A stretch of 64,000 nucleotides of DNA from Prorocentrum cordatum (Eukaryota > Sar > Dinophyceae > Prorocentrales > Prorocentraceae), in NCBI GenBank assembly GCA_963575745.1, contig CAUYUJ010019880.1:64001-128000 (forward strand), read 5' to 3'. Made by a program: the position numbers and the translations under genes. Shown here piece after piece: positions 10,880 through 19,724 of this stretch. How positions within the stretch are numbered: position 1 is the stretch's first letter; every line of letters starts with the position of its first letter. A model generated the notes under the pieces. It made no database searches, was not told the origin of the DNA, and saw nothing but the letters and a program-made list of their open reading frames with translations.

Positions 10880-11546
10880 AGCGAAGAGGGGGTGGTGCAA
10901 TAGATTTTGCGGGGTTGCGTTGCGCATTTGTTCAGTTCTAATCCTTTGAGAGTTCTTTGATTTCTGTTTGGGGCCTTAAGATCCTCTCATCTCTAATTGT
11001 TCTATCCTGGGCCTCTTCCTGGCCGCCAAGGGGCCGGGAACATTTCGAAACGAGCACAATTAGAAATGAGCTCGATTAGAAATGAACGGCGTGTAGGTTC
11101 GGGGTGCGCAATACTTTCCAGTGCGCAGGTTCATTGCTGGATTTTCGCGTGTAATGCATGAGCTGGAATACAGTGCAATTCAATTCTCTGGCGCAATATA
11201 CAGGATCCGGCTTGGCTAAGGAACACTTACTTTTCAAGAGGGGCTCGGTCGTTCCTTTGGTTTCCATGCGTTCCGCTCCCTTTTTGGCGGCGAGCCCCCT
11301 GGTGTTCTTTCAGATTTTGGACGCGCGGGTCCGTTCCTTCGGACGTCTTGGACTTACTTGGAAAAAAGGGGCTTCGTTCCTTATGTATCGTTCCTTAGGC
11401 CAGGCCGCGCAGATTCATTGCTGGATTTTTTCGCTCCATGCATTTGCTGCAGTGCAGTGCAGTCCGATTCCCTGGCGCAATACATTTGCAATACACTTGC
11501 CCCGGATCTATTGCACCACCCCCTTTCAGCTGGACCCCCTTTTCAG
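10880..11546. repeat. Low-GC spacer with a diverged 100-bp direct repeat
   Basis: About 11118-11215 and 11405-11515 share GCGCAG[G/A]TTCATTGCTGGATTTT, GCAGTGCAATTC-like and CTGGCGCAATA...GGATC blocks. No frame carries a recognisable protein. Confidence 0.5.
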
Positions 11547-11597
11547 GAGGAGGAGGAGGAGGAGGAGGAGGAGGAGGAGGAGGAGGAGGAGGAGGTC
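11547..11597. repeat. (GAG)n microsatellite
   Basis: Pure GAG run, followed by GC-rich sequence of no recognised function up to the foldback element at 11735. Confidence 0.9.
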
Positions 11598-11734
11598 TCA
11601 GCGCCACAGCTCCGAGCCCTCCCCCCATCCCGGGGCGGCCCCGCGGCGGCCACCGGTGCGCAGTCCTGGCCGCTGCCAGCCTCGGTGTACGCGCGGCCGG
11701 GAGGTGGGTATTTTCCCACGCCAGTTTCCCGCGA

Positions 11735-11905
11735 CGTAGGGCGACGAGATCTATGCATATCCACTGCTCCTGGCCAGGCCCATCCTGGGCCCAGGAGCGG
11801 TGTATATGCCTCCCTGGCCAAGCCAGGAGGGCGTATACACAGCTCTTGGGCCCAGGATTGGCCTGGCCGGGAGCAGTGGATATGTGTAGAGATCGTCGCC
11901 CTACG
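11735..11905. mobile_element. Foldback element with about 84-bp arms
   Basis: The two halves are near-perfect reverse complements. The ends are CGTAGGGCGACGA and TCGTCGCCCTACG. CATATCCACTGCTCC in the left arm is matched by GGAGCAGTGGATATG in the right, and CATCCTGGGCCCA by TGGGCCCAGGAT. The loop is a few bases near 11820. Only about a dozen mismatches separate the arms, so the insertion looks fairly young. GACG-type bases flank both ends, but a target duplication cannot be assigned with certainty. It could be a MITE or a foldback introner. Confidence 0.8.
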
Positions 11906-12135
11906 ACGACGACTTTCTGAGGACGCTCGGTTTCGGGAAAGGGGCTTCGGGGGTGGGCGCACGGAACACCCCAGCTGATCCTCGTCGGTCGACTGCTGGA
12001 TCCGCTCGGACGGCTCGCTGGCGCAGGCGCCGTGGCAACTCCGCGGTCGGGGCGTTCGCCGTCCCCGCGTAGCCGATGGCACAACAGTAATTCGGGGGGT
12101 GCGCACCCCTACACCAGGGTCGCGCCACCCAGAGG

Positions 12136-12322
12136 GGACCCCCGTCGAGTCATGGCAAAATCATGCGACGGAATGCTTTTCGTTATTTCTGGCTTCTGTG
12201 AGCCCTCGCCAGGCCCCAGGACCATCAACAAAGACTACCCAAGATGAGGAACTGGTCCCGGGGAATGGGTCGGGAACTTTGGGGGTCGACGTCAGGAGAA
12301 AGTCTCGACGACGAGGGTTTGA
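12136..12322 (-). mobile_element. Family A element
   Basis: Starts GGGACCCCCGTCGAGTCATGG, has the GCCCTCGCCAGGCCCCAGGAC core and GGGTCGGGAACTTTGGGGG, and ends GTCGACGTCAGGAGAAAGTC. It lies about 220 bases upstream of the RING exon. Confidence 0.6.
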
Positions 12323-12538
12323 GTCGTCGGTGTGCCTCCACCGATGGACCCATACCTCGGTGGGCCTGAGGGGCTTTCGAGAAGCTCCTTGGACTGCCCC
12401 CCACCCGTATCCCCTCGGCACAGAGGGTTCAAGCCCGCAGGGTTGTGCTGCTCTCTGCCCACACCGCCCTCAGCACGGCATCCCGACTAGCGCCTCTCTC
12501 CAGCAAGGAGCGGCTGCGCAAGGACACGGCAGCTTCGC

Positions 12539-12720
12539 ATGGAGTGCCCCGTCTGCTTCCACAGCTACGCCGCCGAGCCACACACCCCGAAGGTGCTGCC
12601 GTGCGGCCACACGGTGTGCGCCGCGTGCGTCCGCGCGCTGTGCTCCGGAGACCACGCCGGCCTCGCCAGTTGCCCCGTCTGCCGAGCTCGGTGCTCCGAG
12701 GCGGACATCTCCACCAACCC
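12539..12720 (+). CDS. C3HC4 RING finger protein, first coding exon
   Basis: The ATG at 12539 opens directly into a RING-HC finger. Ligands are Cys3, Cys6, Cys22, His24, Cys27, Cys30, Cys45 and Cys48, the exact C3HC4 order, with the family's PCGH and CPVC motifs. RING-HC domains bind two zincs and usually recruit E2 enzymes, so an E3 ubiquitin ligase role is likely by family. CTCTCTCCAG at about 12500 is a plausible acceptor just upstream, leaving a short 5' leader. After the finger the frame reads EADISTN and then turns low-complexity, with a stop at about 12799. The same EADISTN occurs at the start of the coding stretch at 17461, which continues FALREA like TRIM-type proteins. I take about 12717 as the exon end and 17461-17690 as the likely continuation. 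A duplicated second gene is the alternative. Confidence 0.7.
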
Positions 12721-13438
12721 AGACCCCGACGTCACGACTGCTTCCCCACGTCGACCTCCAGTTCTCGACCTCTTCCCCGGGGCCCGCTCCTCTCCCTGAG
12801 CCCTTTTCTGGCGGTTCCGTGGCCCGGTTCGGGCCCACCGAGACTGAAAAAACAACAACTTGCCCTCGCGTTTTTTCAGCCCCCGATCCCTGAGATCCGC
12901 CATTGCAAAACAAAATTACTCACTGCGTGGAGCTCCCCATATGTGCATCTCATGTTTTATGTCATGCCGTGGTGAGCGTCTGTTCATGAGCGGTCGACTA
13001 CAATAGCGCGTCCACGTGGGCGACAGGGCCGACGAAGACGAGTGACCCCTAATGCGAGTGATTGCGTATGAGTCAGAGTGAGCTTTGAGTATGGTTGAAT
13101 GCGAGCCTCTTCCTCTTCATCCCCCCTCCTCAGCTGCCAGGCCTTCCCCTTTTCAGCCCGTGGTAGCTTTGGAGCTTCCCACATGTGCATATGTTGTAGG
13201 ATAGTTGGCAGTGGGATATGTAAGACGAGCGTTTAGCCACACAAGGCCATAAGTGCATGTCATGTTGGAGGATAGTGCCACGGTGCGCATTTCCAACGAT
13301 CCCCGCACACAACCACAGCCCCCCCTCGCAGTCACCCCCTATGAATACACATATATATATGTGTATATATATATATGTATATATGTCCTGGACTTCGGAA
13401 CAAACGTTCTGCTCGCGTCAAGGACCTTCGAGCAAAGC
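12721..13438. other. No gene seen; short AT run
   Basis: If the RING exons are joined this is the start of a 4.7-kb intron. It has C/T-rich sequence at 12730-12880, lower-GC sequence to 13330 with two CACATGTGCAT-like motifs, and an (AT)n/(GTATAT)n run at about 13349-13387. Confidence 0.4.
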
Positions 13439-13619
13439 GCCCTCCTCCTCCTCCTCCTCCTGTTCCTCCGCCCCCTCCCTTCTCCTGCTCCTGCTCCTCC
13501 TCCTCATCCTCCTGCTCCCCCTCCCCCTCCGCACCCCCATGCCCTTCCTCACGATCCCCCGCCTCCTCCTCCTCCTCCTGTTCCTCCTCCTCATCCTCGT
13601 TCCTGTCATTTCCCTCCCT
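13439..13619. repeat. (CTC)n pyrimidine tract
   Basis: Imperfect CTC run with CCGCCCC interruptions, ending at the first unit of the 152-bp minisatellite. Confidence 0.9.
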
Positions 13620-14353
13620 GTTGAGCCCAGAAACAAGCGAACCGCCTGAGACATCCCCACAATATGGCCGCGAACGTGCCCGTGCAACCACCCCTGGCGG
13701 CTCCCCATAGGGGTGCTGCAACCAGCGCCCCGCTTGAGACATCGTCACAATCTGCTCTCCAAGCGAAGGATGTTGAGCCCAGAAACAAGCAAACCGCCTG
13801 AGACATCCCCACAAAATGGCCGCGAACGAGCCCGTGCAACCACCCCTGGCGGCTCCCCTTAGGGGTGCTGAAACCAGCGCCCCGCCTGAGACATCCTCAC
13901 AATCTGCTCTCCAAGCGAAGGATGTTGAGCAGCAAACAAGCAAACCTGAGACATCCCCACAAAATGGCCGCGAACGAGCCCGTGCAACCACCCCTGGCGG
14001 CTCCCCTTAGGGGTGCTGAAACCAGCGCCCCGCCTGAGACATCCTCACAATCTGCTCTCCAAGCGAAGGATGTTGGGCCCAGAAACAAGCAAACCGCCTG
14101 AGACATCCCCACAAAATGGCCGCGAACGAGCCCGTGCAACCACCCCTGGCGGCTCCCCTTAGGGGTGCTGAAACCAGCGCCCCGCCTGAGACATCCTCAC
14201 AATCTGCTCTCCAAGCGAAGGATGTTGAGCCCAGAAACAAGCAAACCGCCTGAGACATCCCCACAAAATGGCCGCGAACGAGCCCGTGCAACCACCCCTG
14301 GCGGCTCCCCTTAGGGGTGCTGAAACCAGCGCCCCGCCTGAGACATCCTCCAA
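13620..14353. repeat. 152-bp minisatellite, almost five units
   Basis: GTTGAGCCCAGAAACAAGC or a variant begins units at about 13620, 13772, 13924, 14072 and 14224. One unit has a small deletion. Each holds CGCCTGAGACATCC twice, plus ATGGCCGCGAACG and CCTTAGGGGTGCTGAAAC. The period is not a multiple of three, so the long minus-strand ORFs through it do not keep frame per unit. The CGCCTGAGAC core is shared with the 160-bp array at 15780. Confidence 0.92.
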
Positions 14354-14359
14354 ATTTGA

Positions 14360-14722
14360 TGTGTGTTGAGTAAGTCTGAGTATGAGTAGGTCTGAGTATG
14401 AGTATGCCTGAGTATGAGTAAGTCTGTGTATGAGTAAGTCTGTGTATGAGTAAGTCTGGGTATGAGTAGGTCTGTGTATGAGAATGTCTGTGTATGTGTA
14501 CGTCTGGGTATGAGTAAGTCTGAGTATGAGTAATACTGTGTATGAGTAAGTCTGGGTATGAGTAAGTCTGTGTATGAGTACGTCTGGGTGTGAGTAAGTC
14601 TGTGTATGAGTAAGTCTGTGTATGAGTATGTCTGAGTGTGAGTAAGTCTGAGTATGAGTAGGTCTGAGTATTAGTAAGTCTGAGTATGAGTAAGTCTGAG
14701 TATGAGTAGGTCTGAGTATGAG
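14360..14722. repeat. 16-bp tandem repeat (TATGAGTAAGTCTG)
   Basis: More than twenty units of GTCTGAGTATGAGTAA with T/G variation. The period of 16 bases gives a spurious 16-residue repeat in the minus-strand ORF. Confidence 0.92.
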
Positions 14723-15231
14723 GAAAGAGGAGGAGGGGAGGAGGAAAGAGGAGGAGGGAGAGGCAGTAAGAGGCGTCCAAGTAATAACAAGAACCCCATC
14801 TCAGGATATGGGGAACAAAACAATTACTCCGACGGAAGAACCCCACATAAGAATCCTCTGGGCGAATCTGGAAAAAACCATCACCGTCGTCCTCGTGGTT
14901 GGTGAGGCGTCCTGGCTGTCTCTTCTGCGTATATTTCCTCTCGCCTTGGCGCGGGCCCCCCTTCCACTCCTTACGTTGTCCCCATCCTCGCCCCCCTGTT
15001 TGTTCCGCGCCCCGCCACCTCCTCCCCTTCCTGTTGCATGAGCGCGCATGTCGATGTTCCTCGGCGCCGTCGCCGCCACGGCCAGCACAGGCGCGTTCTC
15101 TACTGGTCACGTCGCGCAGCCGTTGGGACAACCCCGCGGGCCAGGCTGTCGGGACAACCCCGCGAGCCGTTGGCGCGCAAGACCAAGCCGTTGGGACAAC
15201 CCCGCGGGCTTCGAGCGTGGCGCAGCCGCGC
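14723..15231. other. Downstream flank of helicase exon
   Basis: Holds a short GAG run at 14723-14762 and mixed sequence. At 15115-15215 are three copies of GTTGGGACAACCCCGCG just downstream of the helicase stop, probably in its 3' untranslated region. Confidence 0.45.
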
Positions 15232-15714
15232 TCAGGCGGAAGGCAGCACGAAGCCCAGCTCTGCCGCGAGCTGCTTCGCCTCCGCCCTGGACAAAACCGT
15301 TCTCTTGTCGAACTCCAGGAGCGCCTTCCGCAGGGACGCCGGCGGCCCGCACTCCAGGAACTCTCGCGGCGGCGGCCGCAGGATCAGCATGTTCCGCATG
15401 CACGTGGCGCGGGAGAACATGACGTAGAGGTGCAGCCACCACTGCTCGTCCGACATGCCCGTGCGGCCAGCGTCCTCGTCTCTCGCGCAGTCGATGGTGA
15501 CGCCCTTGCGCAGCGTCTGGCCCTGCGACAGCGTGGAGGTCAGGTAGGACGCGTGCGTCAGGGTGAACCCCGAGCGGCGCACGCTGTGCGCCCCCGAGCT
15601 CTGCCATGTGAACTCCCTTTCGCTGGGCCTGAACATCAGCAAGCTCCGCGCCCGCGCCTCGGCCTGGCCGTCGTCGTCGGCGCCTTCGGCGCCCTGTCGC
15701 AGCACCTCGGCGAC
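15232..15714 (-). CDS. Superfamily 1 helicase (RecD/PIF1-like), terminal exon
   Basis: Read on the minus strand, the 160-codon exon ends at a TGA. It contains the C-terminal helicase core: a LTHASYLTSTLSQGQTL motif like the V/Va region of PIF1/RecD helicases (their version is 'T.HKAQG.T'), then VTIDCAR, and a motif VI-like LYVMFSRAT with the expected arginine. A RPPPREFLE segment and a basic-acidic tail follow. The family unwinds DNA using ATP. Walker motifs would lie in upstream exons, which I cannot find. The minus-strand acceptor CTCCTCAG lies just before 15714 and gives phase 0. The intron upstream holds the 160-bp minisatellite. It could be a live gene end or a decayed copy; there is no internal stop in this exon. 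Confidence 0.65.
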   Translation of the reverse strand, partial: VAEVLRQGAEGADDDGQAEARARSLLMFRPSEREFTWQSSGAHSVRRSGFTLTHASYLTSTLSQGQTLRKGVTIDCARDEDAGRTGMSDEQWWLHLYVMFSRATCMRNMLILRPPPREFLECGPPASLRKALLEFDKRTVLSRAEAKQLAAELGFVLPSA

Positions 15715-15779
15715 CTGAGGAGCCCAAAAACTTCCTTGTTGCATCCAAAGTGTGGCCTGGGAACTGCGTTCTGGCAGCG
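15715..15779 (-). other. Helicase intron 3' end
   Basis: Minus-strand TTTTTGGGCTCCTCAG precedes the helicase exon. The same TTTTGGGCTCCTCA recurs in every unit of the adjacent 160-bp array, so the array appears to have grown out of this intron end. Confidence 0.5.
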
Positions 15780-16690
15780 CGAGAACCCAACATTGACGAC
15801 AGTTACAGGTTTTGGATGACCTGCTCGGATTACCAACATGATCTGCGGGCCCCATAGGGAGGGGGCTCCCGCCTGAGACTTCCTCGCAGTTCACTCACAG
15901 ACGAGGCTCCCGCCTGAGACTTCCTCCATATTCAGGCTTGAGGAGCCCAAAAGTGACGACAGTTACAGGGTTCCGATGACCCGCTCGGATTACCAACATG
16001 ATCTGCGGGCCCCATAGGGAGGGGGCTCCCGCCTGAGACTTCTTCACAATTCACTCAAAGACGAGGCTCCCGCCAGAGACTTCCTCCAAATTCAGGCTTG
16101 ACGAGCCCAAAAGTGACGACAGTTACAGGGTTCCGATGACCCGCTCGGATTACCAACATGATCTGCGGGCCCCATAGGGAGGGGGCTCCCGCCTGAGACT
16201 TCTTCACAATTCACTCAAAGACGAGGCTCCCGCCAGAGACTTCCTCCAAATTCAGGCTTGACGAGCCCAAAAGTGACGACAGTTACAGGGTTCCGATGAC
16301 CCGCTCGGATTACCAACATGATCTGCGGGCCCCATAGGGAGGGGGCTCCCGCCTGAGCCTTCCTCAGAATTCACTCACAGACGAGGCTCCCGCCTGAGAC
16401 TTCCTCCATATTCAGGCTTGAGGAGCCCAAAAGTGACGACAGTTACAGGGTTCCGATGACCCGCTCGGATTACCAACATGATCTGCGGGCCCCATAGGGA
16501 GGGAGCTCCCGCCTGAGACTTCCTCCCAATTCACTCACAGACGAGGCTCCCGCCTGAGACTTCCTCCATTTTCAGGCCTGGGGAGCCCAAAAGTGACGAC
16601 AGTTACAGGGTTCCGATGACCCGCTCGGATTACCAACATGATCTGCGGGCCCCATAGGGAGGGGGCTCCCGCCTGAGACTTCCTCACACT
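15780..16690. repeat. 160-bp minisatellite, six units
   Basis: AGTTACAGG begins at 15801, 15961, 16121, 16281, 16441 and 16601, a perfectly regular 160-bp period. Each unit carries CGGATTACCAACATGATCTG, CCCATAGGGAGGG, and CGCCTGAGACTTCCTC twice. Inner units are almost identical, implying recent expansion or homogenisation. No spacer varies between copies, so this is not a CRISPR array. Confidence 0.95.
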
Positions 16691-16960
16691 TTACTCAACG
16701 ATGATGAGGATGAGGATGATGAGTGGTGGTGAAGATGAGTGGTGAAGAGGATGATGATTGATTGTGGGTGGTGGTGGCGATGATGATGTTTGAATGAGGA
16801 TGATGCCGATACCGATGATGACGATGATGTTCGTGAGCGTGTGAGAGAGTGCTGAGCGTGTGAGAGAACGCGAGTGATGATGCTGATGTTGATGATGAGA
16901 GAGTGTGAGTGAGTGTGAGTGTGAGTGAGTGGTGATGATGATGAGTGAGTGAGTGAGTGT
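16691..16960. repeat. (GAT)n / (GAGT)n microsatellite
   Basis: Imperfect GATGAT and GAGTGAGT runs directly abutting the 160-bp array. Confidence 0.85.
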
Positions 16961-17460
16961 GCGAAGGCAGAAGAGGAGAGGGGGTGGGGTGAGTGTTCCT
17001 GCGCGGGGTGTGCAGAGAAAACAAGAACCCCACTTTGGATGTGGGGAAAAACATCGCAAAAAGTTGCGACCAGATCCCCTGACCCCATCCTTCTGCGCCA
17101 CTCTTCGAGCCGGGTCGATCCGTGAAGGCCCCGGGGCCCGACACGGAGCGGCACACCGCCCGCGGCGAAACGAGTTGCAGCGCGGGGATCTCAGGGATCG
17201 CGGCTCTTCATTTGAAGGTCGCTGGGGGGGCAGCGTTGTTTCCACGGCCAGGTCCCCCTACGCTCGGGGAGCGCGCTTGATCGGTCAACAGCAGTTCTTA
17301 CCGCCGCCCTTCGCGAGAAACTCCGATTTCAGGCTTGCTCTTGCCCACGATTGGGCGCTTGCTCCTGCCCTACAAAAGCATTGCCCTCTCCCCCGTCGCC
17401 CCAGAAACACAGACCGCGTTCGCTGTCCCTCAGCGAGCTTCCACTCTTCATGACCCGAGG
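16961..17460. other. No gene; fragment of a dispersed repeat
   Basis: About 17090-17200 (TTCTGCGCCACTCTTCG ... GGCCCCGGGGCCCG ... GATCTCAGGGATCG) is a diverged copy of a segment at 48044-48185. ORFs here overlap in all frames. Confidence 0.4.
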
Positions 17461-17690
17461 GGGTCGCCGCGGCCCCGAGGCGGACATCTCCACCAACTTC
17501 GCCCTCCGCGAGGCGGCCGCCGGCCTCGCGGCGGCCGCCCTGAAGGGCAGGTCCGCCGCGGCCGGGCCGCGCGCGGAGCCAGTTCCAGCAGGGCCCGGCG
17601 TCTGGGAGGGCCTGTCGCAGCCGCTGCTGCGGGGTGGCGGCGCGCCGGCCGCCCAGGCGCAGAGGAGGAGCAGGCAAGCTAAAACGACGC
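17461..17690 (+). CDS. RING protein, probable continuation exon
   Basis: The frame through 17470-17690 reads EADISTNFALREAAAGLAAA and then a basic, Ala/Gly-rich stretch ending GGGAPAAQAQRRSRQ. EADISTN is identical, in DNA over about 20 bases, to the end of the RING exon at about 12697-12717. FALREA after a RING matches the usual post-RING linker of TRIM-like proteins. An acceptor could be the AG in CCCCGAG at about 17480. The end is uncertain because GGxxxAQAQRRSR recurs at 18455-18500 and 18797-18850, as if the exon edge had been duplicated at successive introns. Alternatively these are remnants of tandem gene copies. Confidence 0.5.
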
Positions 17691-17709
17691 GAAGATCGGG
17701 ACAAAGTCG

Positions 17710-17838
17710 GATCGGGATAACTCGAAATCTCTGAGAATCGGCGGGTTTGGAGGATGTATTGGGCGCCGCGGCCGCTCCAGAGCGTTCCGGAACGCTCCGA
17801 GAGCGCTCCCGAACGCTCTGGAGCGATTTATCCCGATC
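17710..17838. mobile_element. Family G TIR element
   Basis: Ends are a perfect inverted pair, GATCGGGATAA and TTATCCCGATC. Inside is a nested palindrome AGCGTTCCGGAACGCT flanked by CTCCAGAGCG and CGCTCTGGAG. No coding capacity. The diverged copy is at 4484-4636. Confidence 0.75.
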
Positions 17839-18021
17839 CTAGCCCTGTTTTGCAAGCCTCCTCGGACGGCAAAAGGGGGTAGGGGGAGGGGGGAAGGCTT
17901 CTTGGAAGCACTAGAAGGCCTCGGCCTTGCGTCTATAGAGAAGGCCCGCGCCTTCTAAGAAGCAGGGGTGCTTCAAAAAAGTCTTCCCCCCCCCTCCCCC
18001 TCCCCCCCTCTGCGCGTTGCC
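17839..18021. other. C/G-run spacer with inverted repeat
   Basis: GGGGGTAGGGGGAGGGGGGAAG near 17875 faces CTTCCCCCCCCCTCCCCC near 17983, and AGAAGGC / GCCTTCT lie between. This probably forms another foldback of about 130 bp. Confidence 0.45.
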
Positions 18022-18160
18022 GAAAAAGTCACGGCGGGAGGTCTTTGCTACGGTCGGTCTCCAGGGGCCTCAGGCTCTGGGTGAAGAGCGGGTCCCCGGG
18101 AAGGGGTCCAGACCTCTGGGGGTCGACGCCGTGAGCAAAGTCATGGCGTCGGGGGTCTGG
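18022..18160 (-). mobile_element. Family A element
   Basis: Reverse-orientation copy with AAAGTCACGGCGGGAGG, CGGGAAGGGGTCCAGACCTC, GGGGGTCGACGCCG and the terminal GCGTCGGGGGTCTGGGG. Confidence 0.65.
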
Positions 18161-18238
18161 GGAGGAGAAGCAGGTAATCTCAGGAGGTCTTTAGTCTTGC
18201 CCCCCTCCCTGCTTCTCTCGGCGGGGACTTCACTCGCC

Positions 18239-18454
18239 CCTCCTCCTCCTCCTCCTCCTCCTCATCCTTCTCCTCCTCCTCCTCCGCCTCCTCCTCCTCC
18301 TCCTCTCCTCCTCCTCCTCCTCCTCCTCCTGCTCCTCCTTCTCCTCTTCCTGCTCCTCCCACCCTCCTCCTCCTCATCCTCCTCCTCCTCCTTGTCCTCC
18401 TCCTCCTCCTCCTCCTCCCCGTCCTGCTCCTTCTCCTCCTCGTCCTCCTGCCCG
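18239..18454. repeat. (CTC)n pyrimidine tract
   Basis: Imperfect CTC run. It ends at the second copy of the GGxxxAQAQRRSR-encoding segment, consistent with a polypyrimidine tract before a 3' splice site. Confidence 0.9.
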
Positions 18455-18913
18455 GTGGCGGCGCGTCGGCCACCCGGGCTCAGCGCAGGAGCGTCCGGCC
18501 ACGCACAGAGGGGCGCTAAGAGGGGGGAAGGGCGGGAAGGTTTCCTAAGAGCACCTCTGCTTCTCAGAAGGCGTGGGCCGCATCTACCTAAACGACCACC
18601 CTTCGGGTGAGAAGGAGGTTCGGGGGGGGGAGGAACCGAAACGTCTCACCCGATCGGTCTCACGATCGCTCTCACGATCGATCTCACTATCGGTCTCGCT
18701 CGATCGGTCTCACTCGATCGATCTCACAATCGATGTGCGGCCGCCGCCCTCTAAGAGGCAGCTTCCCAAGGAGCCTTCCCCCCTGCACTCTTGGCCCCGT
18801 CTGGCGGCGCGTCGACCGCCCAGGCTCAGCGGAGGAGCAGGTCACCGCAGTGAGTCGCTCATAGCCCGGCTCGCTGACCCAGACCCACGCAGTGGCGAAG
18901 CGTCCCGGCTCAC
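18455..18913 (+). other. Repeated exon-edge copies and CGATC array
   Basis: GGTGGCGGCGCGTCGGCC...CAGCGCAGGAGC at 18455-18505 and TGGCGGCGCGTCGACC...CAGCGGAGGAGCAGG at 18797-18850 repeat the DNA at the end of the 17461 exon. Between them, 18646-18735 is a short tandem array of GATCGGTCTCAC-like units of about 12-14 bases. Confidence 0.5.
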
Positions 18914-19080
18914 TTATAGCCCCACCAAACAATGTTCTAAGAACCGTTTTGTTGGTTCCCACCCACGAAACGTTCTTAGAACATTTCTGGCTGGGACTGT
19001 CTTGTTTTAACGTTCTCAGAACATTGTTTTTGTTCTTAGAACATTTTTGGGTTCTAAGAACATTTCGTGGTATGACTATA
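18914..19080. mobile_element. TIR element with five GTTCTNAGAAC palindromes
   Basis: GTTCTAAGAAC, GTTCTTAGAAC, GTTCTCAGAAC, GTTCTTAGAAC and GTTCTAAGAAC occur in order. The whole is bounded by loosely inverted ends (TTATAGCCCCACCA and TTTCGTGGTATGACTATAG), with CCACGAAACGTTCTTAGAA facing TTCTAAGAACATTTCGTGG inside. Confidence 0.6.
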
Positions 19081-19121
19081 GGAATGCCGGGACGGTCGGT
19101 CCCTGTTCAACAGACACCCGC

Positions 19122-19273
19122 GCGTTTTGTAAACAAAACGACGGGAGCTCTTTGTTGTTGTCTTCGGCCTCCGGGGACCCTCACCTGGCCTGGATGACGA
19201 ACTGGTCCTGGGGAACGGGTCGAGACCTCTGGGGGTCGACGTCAAGAAGAAATCGTGACGTCGGGGGTCTTGG
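19122..19273 (-). mobile_element. Family A element
   Basis: Carries AAACGACGGGAG, GCCTCCGGGGACCCTCACC, GGGGAACGGGTCGAGACC, GGGGGTCGACGTC and the terminal GACGTCGGGGGTCTTGG. Confidence 0.65.
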
Positions 19274-19285
19274 ATTAGTTTTTCA

Positions 19286-19336
19286 CATATATATATATAT
19301 ATGTATACATATATATATACATATATATATATATAT
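19286..19336. repeat. (AT)n microsatellite
   Basis: ATATAT/GTATAC run in otherwise GC-rich DNA. Confidence 0.9.
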
Positions 19337-19539
19337 AGATTCTGCTTGTGCTTTTTGACGGATTGGGGCCTCCACCGCTCTGTGGGAAAACCATGGTTCC
19401 CCCCCGGCGGCCGCCGCTAGTGATCGTGGGCGAGATGCGGACCCCTGATGGTGAGGAGGAGGAGGATGGCAAGAGCGAGGAGGGGAAGGACGAGTTTCAT
19501 TGACAGGTGAAAGCAAAAGGGGGGGGGACATCTTTACAG

Positions 19540-19694
19540 ACCTCCCGCACTTACCCATGCGTCGTTTTCGCCCCTCCGGGCCTCCTGCCAGACCCTCGTC
19601 ACCACGCCTGGCTTCGCGTCGAAAGCCTGGTCGGAACGCACCCTTCGGGAGAGGTCCAGGGAGCCGCGGTAGCGGTGCCTTCTGCTTTCCCCAG
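19540..19694 (+). mobile_element. Family J element, likely 5' intron of the vWA gene
   Basis: The interior (CCAGACCCTCGTCACCACGC ... GGGAGAGGTCCAGGGAG ... GCGGTAGCGGTGCC) matches the clearer copies at 27954-28099 and 53419-53560. It is followed by CTGCTTTCCCCAG, a good acceptor, 31 bases before the vWA start codon. The 53.4-kb copy is likewise followed by GGTTTCCCCAG. I infer an intron in the 5' leader. Confidence 0.5.
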
Positions 19695-19724
19695 GCGCCG
19701 GCCGCCGCACCCGGGCAGCAGACA

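Noticed and set aside
13349-13387. TATA-type promoter in the AT run
   Set aside because: Simple (AT)n microsatellite with no gene start nearby; similar runs occur at 19286, 21563 and 22697.
14007-15131. Long minus-strand ORF with a 16-residue repeat (SYSDLL, TQTYSY)
   Set aside because: It is the translation of the 16-bp and 152-bp tandem repeats; the periods are not multiples of three, and the residue repeat follows from the DNA repeat.
15780-16690. CRISPR-like regular repeats
   Set aside because: The whole 160-bp unit is repeated with no variable spacers, in a eukaryotic context.
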